A stretch of 64,000 bases of DNA from Bolinopsis microptera (Eukaryota; Ctenophora; Tentaculata; Lobata; Bolinopsidae), in NCBI RefSeq assembly GCF_026151205.1, contig NC_087078.1, positions 10,674,175 to 10,738,174 of the forward strand, written 5' to 3'. Of the stretch, positions 1-12,200 are shown piece after piece. The translations under genes were made by a program, and so were the position numbers. The number at the start of each line of letters is the position of its first letter. The stretch's first letter is position 1. The notes beneath the pieces were generated by a model. That model was not told the origin of the DNA, did not search any database, and saw only the letters and a program-made list of their open reading frames with translations.

Positions 1-175
1 GCATCACACATTATGACGGTATATGTAAATGCAACCATCGCAGATGGAAGTAATTTTTTACAAAAACAGAACATTTCAACTGATTTTAAGACACATCTGT
101 ACTCTGTAGTCATCAATCCGCATCAATTTAAACTATTTCAAGAGTGAACCCTACGATGAAATGCTAGTAGCTTAC

Positions 176-325
176 CAATCATTGTAGCCAACGAGCAGTG
201 TGTTATTGTGGGTTTGAAATAAATAGTAATAATATCATTAGAAACTGTTATTTTCTCCTCGGAGATGATCCCAAGGTCTTCAAGCGTGTTGGGAAATTCA
301 GGGTCTTTTATGTCTCTTAGCAAAT
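176..325 (-). CDS. CIAO2A: CIAO2A/FAM96A-like Fe-S assembly factor, single internal exon
   Basis: Internal exon of 150 bp on the minus strand. The acceptor ends in aacag just above 325 and the donor is GTAAGC just below 176; both introns split a codon after its first base. The exon reads LLRDIKDPEFPNTLEDLG, then ITIYFKPTITHCSLATMIG. This is the conserved DUF59/MIP18 core of CIAO2 proteins (DI-DPE-P-TLE-L, then a TP-I-HCS-AT-IG block with the reactive cysteine). CIAO2 proteins act in cytosol in the CIA targeting complex with CIAO1 and MMS19, delivering iron-sulfur clusters to apoproteins. HCSLAT and RDIKDPE...PNTLE are closer to CIAO2A than to CIAO2B, but I cannot exclude 2B. The next exon should lie below position 176 or outside the window; I could not identify it or the first exon. 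The exon itself looks intact. Confidence 0.8.
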
Positions 326-672
326 CTGTTATGAATATTGATTTAGAATTGATAATATACCATTGTGATAATTTATGTGAGGAACTTATAACTTTCGGCT
401 ACCTTGTGGTAACTTTTAAAACCTAATATCTACAGCTGAAAATACATGTCTTGTTAGAACTGCGCTCAACACATTCAGAAGTTCCAACTTTACATTTTAA
501 ACTTTACATTAAAATAATAAAAGTAGCTTACCATATATAGAACAAGCGTTCATTCATTTCCTGGATCTAAATGAGTGGTTTATATCAATAAACACTAGGT
601 AGTTGATATAAATATGAATAGTCAATCTTAAAATAGTGGGGATAATCCCTACCACACAGGAACTCAAATTTG
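326..672. other. AT-rich non-coding stretch, probably CIAO2A intron
   Basis: No convincing coding exon, RNA gene or repeat was seen. The position directly upstream of the CIAO2A exon makes it intronic if the gene's first exon lies beyond the adjacent transposon. Confidence 0.4.
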
Positions 673-680
673 GGATAGTG

Positions 681-835
681 GGGGGGGGGTATGCAACGAC
701 CATTAATGACCATTAATGACCATTAATGACCATTAATGACCATTAATGACCATTAATGACCATTAATGACCATTAATGACCATTAATGACAATGTCAGTT
801 TTGTCAAAATTTCATCTACTGACATTAATGGTCCT
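681..835. repeat. Left terminal module: CCATTAATGA decamer array plus hairpin
   Basis: A G run (681-689) and ATGCAACG (691-698) lead into about nine tandem copies of a 10-bp unit (cattaatgac, 701-790). A stem-loop follows, with AATGTCAG and CTGACATTAATGG arms around an AT-rich loop. CATTAATG is itself self-complementary, so the array can fold in many registers. Confidence 0.85.
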
Positions 836-1954
836 GTTTTTTCCGGCACTTCTCAGAGCGAAAAGGACGGACGCCTGCATCACTTAGACCCTACCTTAAG
901 TTAACTAACTACAAGTATATGTTATTATTTTACATTTACAATTAGAGATTCGAAAGAGAAAACTTAGAATAGAATCTTCCGTGGTTAGGCAGACCTTCCA
1001 GAATATCACTTGAGAGGATTCCAGAGTGAGCTGAGTTAGGGATTACATTTATTAAGTTCGAATAATAATAATAATAATAATAAGGGCCCCCGCTCAGAAC
1101 ACCAGAGCTAGTGAGTAGTGGGTCCGAGGCTGATACTCGTGGTCAGCACCCCCGGGGTCGGTAACGGCAGCAGTCCATTGGATGGCTGCCGGCTAGAGCT
1201 ACTCACTCCCTGGCATTGCCAGATGTCTTCTTCCTGAGGTTCAGTTATAGCACAAAGTTTAAACTATTAACACTGTTAGTTCCCCCGTTACTAGTCCAAG
1301 TAACGGGCTAGAACTTGACCAAACAGCTGGTGAAACACCTGTAGACCACCAGAACCTCAGGCTCTATTGTCCTTCTCAACATCATTTAATGTTATCGTGA
1401 GATTTTGTAATTGCTTAAAATTCATGTTTAGGAAGGAACAAAAAAAAAAGAAAGAAAACTACAAAAAAAGTTAAAAACAAAAAAGACAAAAAAAAGCACA
1501 AAATGGAAAAACCAAGAAAAGTATATATGTGACTGAAACAGCAGTATTTTAAGATTTATCCCCTTATTATATATTTATTCGTTATCATAGCAGCATAGAC
1601 TGTCAGTACTGAAAGATTCTCCATCCTTAGTAAATAATTACTATTTATAGTGTTACCATTTACCATATCCATTGTATTAGTAATTACATTGTAATTGAAA
1701 TTATATTATATATATCCTTGTATTTGGTGTTACTTGTCCCCCGGTTAATTCCCTTTCTTGCCTCTCGTTGGTGAAAATCTTTTATCCATCTGCTCTAGCT
1801 CTTGGTTTCTTGACTAGGTGCAATTGACACCTAGTGGTTTTCTTTCCGGGCATGTTGGCTCTATTACCAGAGCCAACCATCCCGCTCTGGTTACAGAAGG
1901 AGACTCCGGTCACTGTGGGATGATGCCGGACTCTTCACTTGTACAGAACAAAGA

Positions 1955-4900
1955 TTGGCAGACCAAGCAAGGTCAATCAGAAATAATAATCTCCTCTCAG
2001 ACATAGAACTACTGGAGATTCGAGGTACTCTTCCACCTAGCGTAGTGGAAGAGGCTCCAACAACGACAACTCAAGCTCTACCCACAGTCTCCCAAGCAAT
2101 CAGGACGTTGAGGGATGCAACTATCCCAACTGTTGCCGCCGAAAAACTCACCCCCACCGCAACGGTACCTGATTTTGACAAGGAGGCAATCATTGAGCGG
2201 CTAAAAACCCTCTTAGAAGACCCTTCAGTGATAGAAACCAAGCCCCTGAGACATGTGAACAGAAAGAAGCTTATGGAGGAAACATCTCTCATCAACTCAT
2301 GTATAGCAGAGATTCCTACTTCTTCAATCACTGAAACCAACACTCTATTGCTTGCAGGAGCACATTTAGTCAGCGAAAGACTTGGTGAAAAACCTGCAAA
2401 TAAGAATACAGAGAAGCGGAAAACTCCGCTATGGAAAAAAAGATCGAAGATAAGATTACCCAGGTGAGGAAAGACATCTCTTATCTTGAGGAGAAGAAGA
2501 AAGGTATTACCCTTAAACAAAAAATACTAGAAGGGCTCAACAGACGTCACCCCCTGTTGAAGAAAAAGGGTATATCATGCATCATTGAGGAGCTCAAGCA
2601 ACGTCTTCGTGCAAAAGCAGCTAAGATAAAGAGATTTAATAAAAGATGCGAACGATACCACCAGAACAAGTTGTTTGGAAACAACCAGAGGCAGTTCTAC
2701 AGAAACCTTCAAACAAACCCTGAAGAACAGGATATCTCCCACCCTGAGGCTGACAAGGATTCTTGTTTGAAGTTCTGGAAGAACATATGGGAGCAGCCGG
2801 TTGAACATAACAGTGATGCTGAATGGTTACCGGATGTCAGAACAGCACTAGCCTCAGCAGATGAACAGCGACAGTTTGTTATAAACTAACACCCTGGTTG
2901 CAGATAGAGTGAAGAAAATGACCAATTGGTCCTCTCCTGGTACAGACGGACTGCATGCTTATTGGATAAAGCACTTTAAAGAACTCCACAATAGGATTGC
3001 AGATCAACTTATGAATTGCCTAACCAATGCTGATATCCCAGACTGGATGACATTGGGACGCACGTACCTGCTCATAAAAGACCACTCCAAAGGACCCATC
3101 CCAGGCAATTTCAGACCTATTACATGCTTATCAGCTATGTGGTTCAAACTGTTCACTGGTCTAATCTCAGATTCCATATACAACCATTTAGACCAGCAAA
3201 AACTCCTCCCCCCTGAGCAGAAAGGGTGCAAGAAGAAGAGCAGAGGATGTAAAGAACAGTTAATGATAGACAAACTCATTCTGAAGAACTGTAAACGAAG
3301 GAAGCGGAACCTGAACATGACGTTTATAGACTACAAGAAGGCGTATGATAGCGTCCCACACTCTTGGATTCTATCTTGTTTGACCATGTGTGGTATCTCT
3401 TCATCCATCATAGATCTGTTTGAAGCCTCCTTCAAACAATCGTATGTTAACCTGATGCTTGGTAAAGTTTCCCTTGGGAGAATTAAAATTCCAAGGAGAC
3501 TCAGTATCACCTATTCACTTTATCATGAGTCTTATACCCCTGTCCATTCTTTTGAATAAGCATGACATAGGATACTCTCTGGAGAAGGGAGGTCGACCGA
3601 AAGTGTCACATAGGCTATACATGGACGACCTCAAGTTGTATGCCGAGAGTGAAGACGAAATGCAAACACTGGTTAATACCACAGCAGAGTTCAGCAGTGA
3701 CATAAAAATGGAATCCGGGCTAGAGAAATGTGCCGTGGTGAAGGTGAAGAAGGGAGCAAGAGCCGTTTTCGAAGGCATCTCCCTACCCACAGGTGAACAG
3801 ATCCATGAGTTGGAGGACGAGGGCTATAAGTATCTGGGAATACTAGAAGCCAATGATATACTGCACAAAGAGATGAAAGCACTGGTTACAAAAGAGTATA
3901 TCAGAAGAGTTAAAAAGGTTTTAAAATCCCAGCTTCATGGCAGGAATAGTATACAAGCAATTAACACCTGGGCTGTACCTGTGATAAGATATGGAGCTGG
4001 AATTCTCTCATGGAATGCTGGAGAGACCAAAGCATTAGATGTCAAGACCCGGAAACTGATGAGGATAAATGGAGCTCACCAACCCCAAGGAGATGTTGAT
4101 CGGTTATACGTAAGCCGTCAACTGGGTGGCCGTGGGCTACATAGTATAGAGGAAGTCGTAAAGAGAGAGGAGAATGCACTCACCACTTATGTGGTGAGAA
4201 GTAGAGACCCAGAACTGATTGCTCTGAAGGACTACTTTGTCAAAGACAAGATACTCTTGGGTGAAGCGATCAGTTAAACAAAAATTCAGTTAAACAAAAA
4301 TTCAATTTTATGCCATTTATTACAGAGTAAACAAGTTTACAATAAATCAATTTGATATTTAAAGGAATCCTAATTCAATGTGTAGTATGGTTGTCACTCT
4401 TTAAATAGATTAGATATAGGTTGACGGGGCAAAGGAGTGTTCGTGCTGTTCGCTATTGCTCACACCAAACGGCAACCTAGTAAAATTTTTGTATGGACAC
4501 CGGTCTCCATCACGATACAAAATTAGGATTGTAGAATTTATTGGATAACTTTTAGTGCAGTGGAGGAAGCGGTGTGGTGCATTAATAGAGTGACAGCCTA
4601 CTGATTTAGAGTTGTTTTTACGTGAGCATAATGGGTATATTTTTGGACCTAAAGGCTTTACTATGGCAACTTTAAAATTGGTTCTTTTAATCATTTATTA
4701 AATATCACTTAAAAAATATATAAATCTGGAATCTGTTCACACTGTGAACCAGTCCTATAAAATAAAATAAAAACCTCTTAAATCAAATATTTAAAACGTC
4801 TCAATAATGAAAATAGTCATACAATTAAGAAATTTACCAAATTCTTAATATCTACCTTAAGAGAAAAATACCTACCTAAGTCAATGTCTACCTGTAATAC

Positions 4901-5783
4901 ACTAAATATTAGGTTAAATACATAGGTGGTGGAGTCAGCACACATTTACCAAAATCAAAAAGATAGAGCAAGATATCGACCGAACACAACGCGAGGAAAT
5001 CCGCAAGGAGAAGTGGACTGCTAAAGTGATGCACGGACAGTTCCCAAGGCAGATGGTGGGTATAGCGGACCCGGTAACCTCTTGGAACTGGCTCACTCAA
5101 CAAGACTTGAAGAAGGAGACAGAAGGATTGTTGATAGCAGCCCAAGACCAAGCACTTAGGACGAATTATGTGAAGCACAGGATTGACAAAACACCTGGCT
5201 CTTCTCCCCTCTGCAGACTCTGCAGAAATCATTAAGAGACAATATCTACCACATACTGAATGGGTGCCCAAAACTTTCACAGACAGAATATAAGTGTCGG
5301 CATGACAAAGTAGCTGCCGCATTGCACTGGAGTCTGTGCAAGGAATACGGCTTCCCACGCAGTAAAAGGTGGTACGAACACCGGGCAGAGAAGGTGCTGG
5401 AGAACGAAAAAGTCAAGATATTGTGGGACTTCCATGTCCAGTCGGACCACGTTATCGAACACTGCAGACCGGATCTCCTCCTGGTAGACAAGGTAACCAA
5501 CGCAGCAACCATCATTGACGTTGCAGTCCCAGGAGATACCCGGATCCTGGATAGAGAACAAGAAAAGATACTGAAATATCAAGACCTAAAAAGAGAAATT
5601 AAGAAGAACTGGAATTTACGAAAGGTCACAATCGTCCCTGTGGTGATAGGCGCATTAGGAACTATCACCATTAACTTTCGTAAACACCTCGACGCAGTCC
5701 ACTGCAATCTGAGCATCTCTAATCTCCAGAAGACAGCTCTGCTTGGATCAGCCAGAATTCTCAGGATGGTCTTAGACATATGA
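1955..5783 (+). pseudogene. Broken pol of the Dong/R4-like LINE (RT plus restriction-like endonuclease)
   Basis: The coding region can be followed in pieces. 1955-2467 is an N-terminal part with no motif I recognise. 2431-2889 is a basic coiled-coil-like stretch leading to RT. 2909-3559 holds RT fingers (SSPGTDGLHAYWIK, FRPITCLS, DYKKAYDSVPHSW). 3459-4277 holds the rest of RT with the catalytic YMDD box (residues 54-57 of that piece) and the thumb (NTWAVPVIRYGAGIL). About 5000-5235 begins the zinc knuckle (CRLCRNH). 5322-5783 is a PD-(D/E)XK nuclease: RPD with Asp51, then IIDVAVPGD with Asp66 of that piece. Breaks: a frameshift in an A run near 2436, another near 2886, another near 3490, a 690-bp insertion after 4271, a TAA stop at 5233 and a frameshift just after it. 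The copy cannot make a full protein. Confidence 0.85.
4272..4955 (-). repeat. Insertion within the LINE; tail-repeat element, family copy 1
   Basis: It interrupts the pol frame exactly between the RT thumb and the zinc-knuckle segment. On the minus strand its 3' end is a twice-repeated 16-bp unit (gttaaacaaaaattca on plus). The block at 4420-4550 matches the block at 8150-8290 in the second insertion. A 3' end made of short tandem units is typical of some non-LTR elements. A 94-codon minus-strand frame lies inside (4410-4694), but I do not recognise it. Confidence 0.55.
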
Positions 5784-5878
5784 TATTTTTGAGAGTATAA
5801 TACACTGTAGATCTACTCTATATTTAGTTTATTCTTCACTGGTTACTGTAATAAACACTTTTTACCTGGTCCTCTTAT

Positions 5879-6425
5879 ATCTCTTCCCTTGCTATGCAAG
5901 CCCTGTCTCTTGTTTATACAATTTTTAACCCGTATATTGGGTAGACTGTGTATTTGTTATGTATTTTATATTATACAGTTTTGTGTACAAGTAATTATTG
6001 TTATTTACTGGACTAAGGGGTATACATGTGTTGGAGTTTTTCTCTTATTTTTCTTCTCTTGCTCTGCATGCCCTGATTCTTGTATAAACATGATGTTTGT
6101 TTAAATATTGTATATTATTGTATTGATTGTGGTATTTTGTGGGTCAGATTCAGCAATACCCAATGGGTACTTGCTGAATCACTGTTTTATACACTCTGTA
6201 GCCAGTCCCTGTGTTCTGTCCCTTGCCCTGCAAGCCCTGTTTCTTGATTATACAGCATTTGTTTATCGTGTATTACATTGTAGTATGTAATAAACATTTG
6301 TAGTAGTGTAGGATTGTTTGAATTTCTTTTTGCTAGGTTCTATAATATTTGTTTGTATAATTTGTGATTGTTTCTCCCGGTTTTCTTCCCTTGCGTAGCA
6401 AGCCCTGTCTCTTGTAAAAACAACC
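5879..6425 (+). repeat. Four diverged ~165-bp tandem repeats in the LINE 3' region
   Basis: The signature cccttgc...gcaagccctg...tcttgt recurs at about 5886, 6056, 6220 and 6388, each followed by an A/T-rich stretch. This is the 3' untranslated part of the Dong/R4-like element. Confidence 0.7.
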
Positions 6426-6736
6426 TCGAAAGATTTGTAGATACACATAGTCTCTACACCTTTACCCTCTGGTCCCTAGGGTCAGCTGATCCCGGGCCAG
6501 AGGAAAACTACCGACTGCCAAGGTTTGACGCCTAGGCAGTCGAGACCTCTTATTGAGACCCTTTATAATAATAATAGGATTATGGCCACATAGCCATCTC
6601 GACAAAACTTGAAACCCAACTGCACTCTACGCTATTGCAGTTCGCACAATATTTTCAAAAAGAAAAATGTTCCTATCCGGAACATGTAATGATTAATTAT
6701 TTTAAGGACGTTAACATGTAGTTCTGAATTTATTAA

Positions 6737-7027
6737 TCAAGATACATTGATTCCTCGGTATTTAGCAATCAATAGGTTATTAGACATGAAATATGCATAT
6801 GAATCATGCTCACATGTATTTATTTTTGACATCAAGGTTTCGCTGAGATCCCAGAAGTGACCCTTTGACGATGCTCCACTCGCTATCAGTTCATTTTTAT
6901 AACATTGAAGTCGAGCTTTGAATGCGTCTACTGAACTGGCTTCTTTAACCGAACTTGGTACTTTGTTCCAGTAATTGGCAACCCGGTTACTGAGGACCTG
7001 ATTTCCTCCGAATGTAATGAAGAACAA
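6737..7027 (-). pseudogene. CR1/Jockey-type LINE C-terminal fragment
   Basis: A minus-strand frame of 96 codons begins FFITFGGNQVLSNRVANYWN and continues KVPSSVKEASSVDAFKARL. The pattern RV-NYWN-LP-V--A-S-FK-RL is the typical C-terminal end of CR1/Jockey-like LINE reverse transcriptases. Only the 3' end is present, as expected for a 5'-truncated LINE copy. The frame ends normally, but no upstream RT is attached. Confidence 0.7.
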
Positions 7028-7694
7028 ATTTTGCGGCCACGGGATTTAAACCAGATAACAGTTGGTGACTTATAGTTATCAATAATAATAATTCAAAGGG
7101 CAATTTAGGAGTATCAGATCGTATCAATAGTAAAATAACAATCAATAATAAAATAATAATAACACGGGTATTAAAATTAAATACTTCGTTCCCGTTCTTA
7201 TATCATATCAAGATTTATGTTTTAGCCAAATCATTATGCTAGTCGATTATATAGTAATTACACAGTAGATGAACTTATTCAACTTTAGCACTTCATGAAA
7301 TACATCGTCATCAGTCTGAATCGGACAACAAAAAAGCTGATCTTTTCCTAGGATTAGATAGAACAATTCGTTTACAGTTCAATACTCTGCCTTCGGCAGT
7401 TTTGACCCAAAATCGAGCACTGTCATCATGATAGGGACAAATTGATGCGGCAGGAATTCGTCTAGATCTGCAGTTGCCCTTTTTTGAAGCAGAGACACTC
7501 ATTGATAAGATGGTATAGTTAGGGAGGGTATGTAATGGCGTTGGATTAGTTTGTTAGAAGCAATTTGACTTCAAGAATCACTAGTTGGAAGCCTAAACTA
7601 AAGGATTTTTATAGGTGGCAATTTTTATTTTGGCGGGAACACCCCTATACGGGCCACGCCCTTTTTCAGGGTTTCGCGGTCACTCGAATTTTTG

Positions 7695-8010
7695 TATTTC
7701 AGCCCAGGAAGGTCTTAAAGACTATTCCGATACATCAAAATGTGCCTAATAGCCACATTTATATACAACTTATGAAGCAACATATACCTTAAAATGCTTC
7801 GTTTCGGAAATATGGCCGAAAAACAGTTTTTGGCTTGACGCAGTTCATAATTTCCGTGATTTTTGGCATTTCCGCCTAGGAAGGTCGTAGAGACTATTCT
7901 GATACATTAAAATGTACATAATGGCCACATTTATATACAACTTATAAAGCAACATATACCCTAAAAGACTTATTTTCGGAAATGTGGCTGAAAAACGGAT
8001 TTTTGCCAAG
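7695..8010. repeat. Two ~170-bp direct repeats in each palindrome arm
   Basis: The block starting with aggaaggtc, running through gccacatttatatacaactta and ending in a gaaaaac motif, occurs at about 7707 and again at about 7879. The mirrored pair lies at about 11860-12160. Confidence 0.75.
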
Positions 8011-8020
8011 CGAACAATCA

Positions 8021-9226
8021 CAATCAAAGAAACAAGAAATTCAATGAAACAAGAAATTTAATTTTAGCACATTTTACAGAATAAAAAGATGTAAAACAAT
8101 TCATAAAATATAATGCCCATTTGGTGTATGACTTTTTGTCCTTGACTGCTAGTTTGGTTTTGGAAGGACAGGTAACTAACGGGGCAAGGAATGCGCGTGC
8201 CTGAAAGCTTTTGCACACACCGGAACGCTAGTTCAGTTAGGTTTTTAGAGACAGAGCTCATTTTAGGACTAGAAGAAATTTGTTAGTAGACATTAGGGGT
8301 TCTGTTTATAGTTGTTACTATAGGTTGCAGTCTTGTTGTGACAAAAAGTCTACACTAAAACATGCTTTAGTTTAAATTGTGTGGTTCAAGGATATAAAAT
8401 GTGGCTTCAAGGTGGATATTAAAGAGCTTGCGAAAGATTATGGCCTTTGTATCAATGGTTATAATAAGCTATAAATATCTTAAACTATACAGTGCTAATT
8501 AAAAATTTCTTTATACTTCATTCTCAGATTAGATTTAAAAATTCAAAAAATATACATTTATTTTATTAATACCTTCTCACACATTCTTTACTCACAGGAC
8601 AAGACTTGGAATACAGTAGCCTAGAGGAATATAATTGAGATGTGTGTGAACAGCCAGTTATAATGTTTGGAAAATAATATTTGTGCAGTCAAAATCTTTT
8701 ACGGTCCAATCAAGCAGGGCGTGGTTATGCTGATTGGCTAATAGCGCACTTTTAAGTTTTCCTCGCAAGCACATTACACTAGTAGTAAAGTCAGTCATTC
8801 TGAACTTTGGGGTTAAAATGTTAAAAATTTTGGTTGACCTAGTGTTGTGGTTGTCAGGTGGGTCTACCTGACAGATAAGAAGGCAGGGTTTCCTCGACGA
8901 ACATGTGTAACCCTCATACTATATATAAAGCGAGATGATATATATATATTTATCAGTGCCATTTTACTGACACCACGGCATCAACTTTAACGCGAATTTC
9001 TGCAAAAACCGTAAAAGATATACAACTGAAACTTTTTTGACTGGGTCAAATGCCTTAATGGCCACCAAATCAGCATGAAAAAATAAAAAATAGGCCAAGA
9101 AATAGGAGTTTTAGAGCCCAAAATTTGGTACCCCAAGTGGTGTCAAAAATGCGAATTAAATAGGTAATAATTGTTTTAGTCTCTTGAGTCTTGACACCAT
9201 TTTAGGGTTAGACGGGTTCCTGCTAG
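8021..9226. repeat. 1.2-kb insertion in the left palindrome arm; tail-repeat element, family copy 2
   Basis: The right arm provides the empty site: its complement runs straight from gaacaatgacaat into attcacaaatggg, whereas the left arm has 1.2 kb between these two points. The left border begins with two copies of a ~17-bp unit (gaaacaagaaattcaat-like), and 8150-8290 matches 4420-4550. The insertion therefore belongs to the same family as the one at 4272-4955 and is younger than the palindrome. The part from 8480 to 9226 has no counterpart that I recognised; it holds a short hairpin (tgtcaggtggg...) near 8855. Confidence 0.6.
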
Positions 9227-12200
9227 TATTCACTAATGGGCTATTGGACTGTTAACTAGAAAGGTCTTAAAGACTCATGAGCAACACAGCATTTTTCACA
9301 AGATGTAAGATAACTCACTTTGTGTCCAGAAACACCTAAAAAAATTGGAGAACGATCTACTTTATTGGGCATCTCTCTTAATGGGCCAGGCCAGCAGCAT
9401 ATTTGTGTCTTACGAAAGGGCAATTTTTCAAAATTACGGTTTCTTTAGTAAAGTTCAATGGGTCAGTTGCTAACAGCAAATTGTTCGCAATTGCCGACTC
9501 ATGCACATCATATACTCAAAAACGCTCACTTTAGGAGTCGTTAATAAATAACTACTACATTATTTGTGAAAAGTGAAAACTCCAACAATTTTTCCTTGGC
9601 ACCAATTTAAATAAAATGTGTGACGTGCCAGACCAAAATTCAACTGAACAAATTTGTATTTATTCATGCCATGAAACCATGATATATGTGTCAAGAATAC
9701 CGGACCTAAAATAAATCGGCACTAGATCCGGGCCAGATTGTTGCTTGACTGCTGACCAGTACCCCACTTTATAATTATGATTGATTTCGCTGCCTCGACC
9801 AATATTGGTCTGTTATTTCTGGATTGAGATCTGTTGGCCGCAGTTTTATTTAGCTAATTTCCTATAATACCGCAGTGGTTTGGTTCCCACTTCAGAATGA
9901 CCCCACATTCTTTTTTTTAGTCGCATAGATATTCCCGTCGTATGATAATGTGTGTCATTCCCTCGTTTTTTAATCAAGTGGTGACTGGCTATTTCTTCTG
10001 TTATTTCAGCTGTGAGCTGCCTCGAGATCTTATCTGGGGCATGGGCACAAATACTAGAACATTGGAACTGTAATTCTAGAACCTCAGATTAAGGTTACTT
10101 GGCAGAATAGCATTAGCAGGGTTCGAAATTTGACTGAGGACATTCAGGTAACATACCAGGTTCATATTACCAGTTGAGGTGAATCTTAATTTCGGCATGC
10201 AATGCCTTTAAATAAGTTATAAGCTTATAGTAGGATCACGGGGTTTATATAATAGAAGGTCTCAAGATGCTGATTTAGCTATTTAGGTTTCACATGTGAA
10301 ATTTTTCCAGCTTTGGGTAAAGTGGATTTTAGAGCGGGGAGGGGTCTAAATGACCAAAATCTGAACGATCTCTTACTGACGGGACACTACGGGACAAGGG
10401 AAGGATCTCGGGCCTAATAGCTGTTTTTTAATGAGAGGCTGGAGTTTGGACCTAGATGGTCAACGTGAGGATAGCATGAGGATTTAGGATGCTCTGCCTG
10501 CCTTTCGTGAGGTCTTGTAACCCCGAAAGCTGGTATATCTTATCTAAATTAACCTTGGTTACATCCCGTTTCGAAAATATAATTAGATTTATAGGTCCAA
10601 TATCAAGCAAAAGTCTGATCTACGGTACTGATGTTACACTTACATGATCTATGACGCGAGGATCTCCGAAGTCCGATCTTAAAGTTGGATCTCAGAGCCA
10701 AAAAGAGGAACCAGAGCCTTGGTTCTTCTCTTTGAGAGTCAAACAAGGAATTCGGTGTTATCAACTCAAACTCGGATTTGTAGCACAATTGAAAAGTCAA
10801 AGAACAAAAATCTTAATGAATTTCCCGACATCCTAAAATTAATATCAGGTCGTATTCGATTCAGTGGCCCAAACTCCAGTAGGTTACAAGACTTAAGTAC
10901 AAGTCGAGGAACACTTTGATTAAGAATGATCCTTGTCTAGTTGGAGTTTTCGCATATCATGCAGTAGTTATCTACTAATCACTCCTAAACTGAGCGTTTT
11001 AGAGTCGAATATCGAACCCTGCCGTTCGGCCAAGTAATCTTAATCTGAAGTTCTAGAATTACAGTTCTAATGTTCTAGTACTAATGTATTGTGCCCTAGA
11101 TAAGATCTCGAGGCAGCTGTAATAACAAAAGAGCTAGCCAGTAACCACTTGATTAAAAACGAGGCAATGACACACATTAAGACATTATCATACAATGGGA
11201 AAATCTATGCAAACCAAACCACAGCGGTATTACTATTATGGTAAATGAGCTAAATTAAACTGCAGCCAACAGATCTTAATCCAGGGATTACAGACCAATA
11301 TTGGTCGAGGCAGTGAAGTCAATTATAATTATAAAGTGGGGTACTGGTCAGTGGTCAAGCGACAATCTGGCCCGGATCCAGTGCCGAGTTATTTTAGGTC
11401 CCCTATTTTTAGTACATATAATGGTTTCATGGAATGAATAAATCAAAAGTTGAATTTTGGTCATTACATTTTGGCTAAATTGGTGCCAAGGAAAAATTGT
11501 TGGAGTTTTCACAAATCATGTAGTAGTTATTTATTAATGACTCCTAAAGTGAGCGTTTTTGAGTATAGTATGATGTGCAGGAGTCGGTAATTGCGAACAA
11601 TTTGCTTTTAGCAACTGACCCATTCACCTTTACTAAAGAAACCGTAATTTTGAAAAATTTCCCTTTCGTAAGACACAAATATGCTGCTGGCCTGGCCCAT
11701 TAAGAGAGATGCCCAATAAAGTAGATCAATCTCCAATTTTTGTAGGTTTTTCTGGACAGAAAGTGAGTAATCTTACAAATGCTGTGTTGCTCATGAGTCT
11801 TTAAGACCTTTCTAGTTAACAGTCCAATAGCCCATTTGTGAATATTGTCATTGTTCGCTCGGCAAAAATCCGTTTTTCAGCCACATTTCCGAAAATAAGT
11901 CTTTTAGGGTATATGTTGCTTTATAAGTTGTATATAAATGTGGCCATTATGTACATTTTAGTGTATCAGAACAGTCTATACGACCTTCCTAGGCGGAAAT
12001 GCCAAAAATCACGGAAATTATGAACTGCGTCAAGCCAAAAACCGTTTTTTCGGCCATATTTCCGAAACGAAGCATTTTAAGGTATATGTTGCTTCATAAG
12101 TTGTATAAATGTGGCTATTAGGCACATTTTGGTGTATCGGAATAGTCTTTAAGACCTTCCTGGGCTGAAATACAAAAATTCGAGTGACCGCGAAACCCTG

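Larger units (their letters stand above)
1084..6566 (+). mobile_element. Dong/R4-like non-LTR retrotransposon inserted in a TAA repeat
   Basis: The element is flanked on both sides by TAA triplets (about 1061-1083 and 6564-6576), so it sits inside a short (TAA)n tract. It has a GC-rich 5' leader (gggcccccgctcag at 1084), a broken open reading region (1955-5783) with reverse transcriptase followed by a C-terminal zinc knuckle and restriction-like endonuclease, and a 3' region of about 165-bp tandem repeats. A C-terminal restriction-like nuclease places it among R2/R4/NeSL-type LINEs. Insertion into TAA repeats is the known habit of Dong (Bombyx) in the R4 clade, so I assign it there by analogy. 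Another element is inserted at about 4272-4955. Several frameshifts and a stop make this copy dead. Confidence 0.8.

Noticed and set aside
2071-2520. 149-codon minus frame
   Set aside because: It lies opposite the LINE N-terminal coding region and has no family features.
7565-8027. Frames mirrored at 7565-7792 (+) and 12030-12302 (-)
   Set aside because: They are the same palindrome arm read in both orientations; the peptide shows no domain and the arm is mostly non-coding tandem repeat.
10603-10919. Overlapping short frames in the palindrome centre
   Set aside because: They are short, on both strands over the same bases, with no motif.
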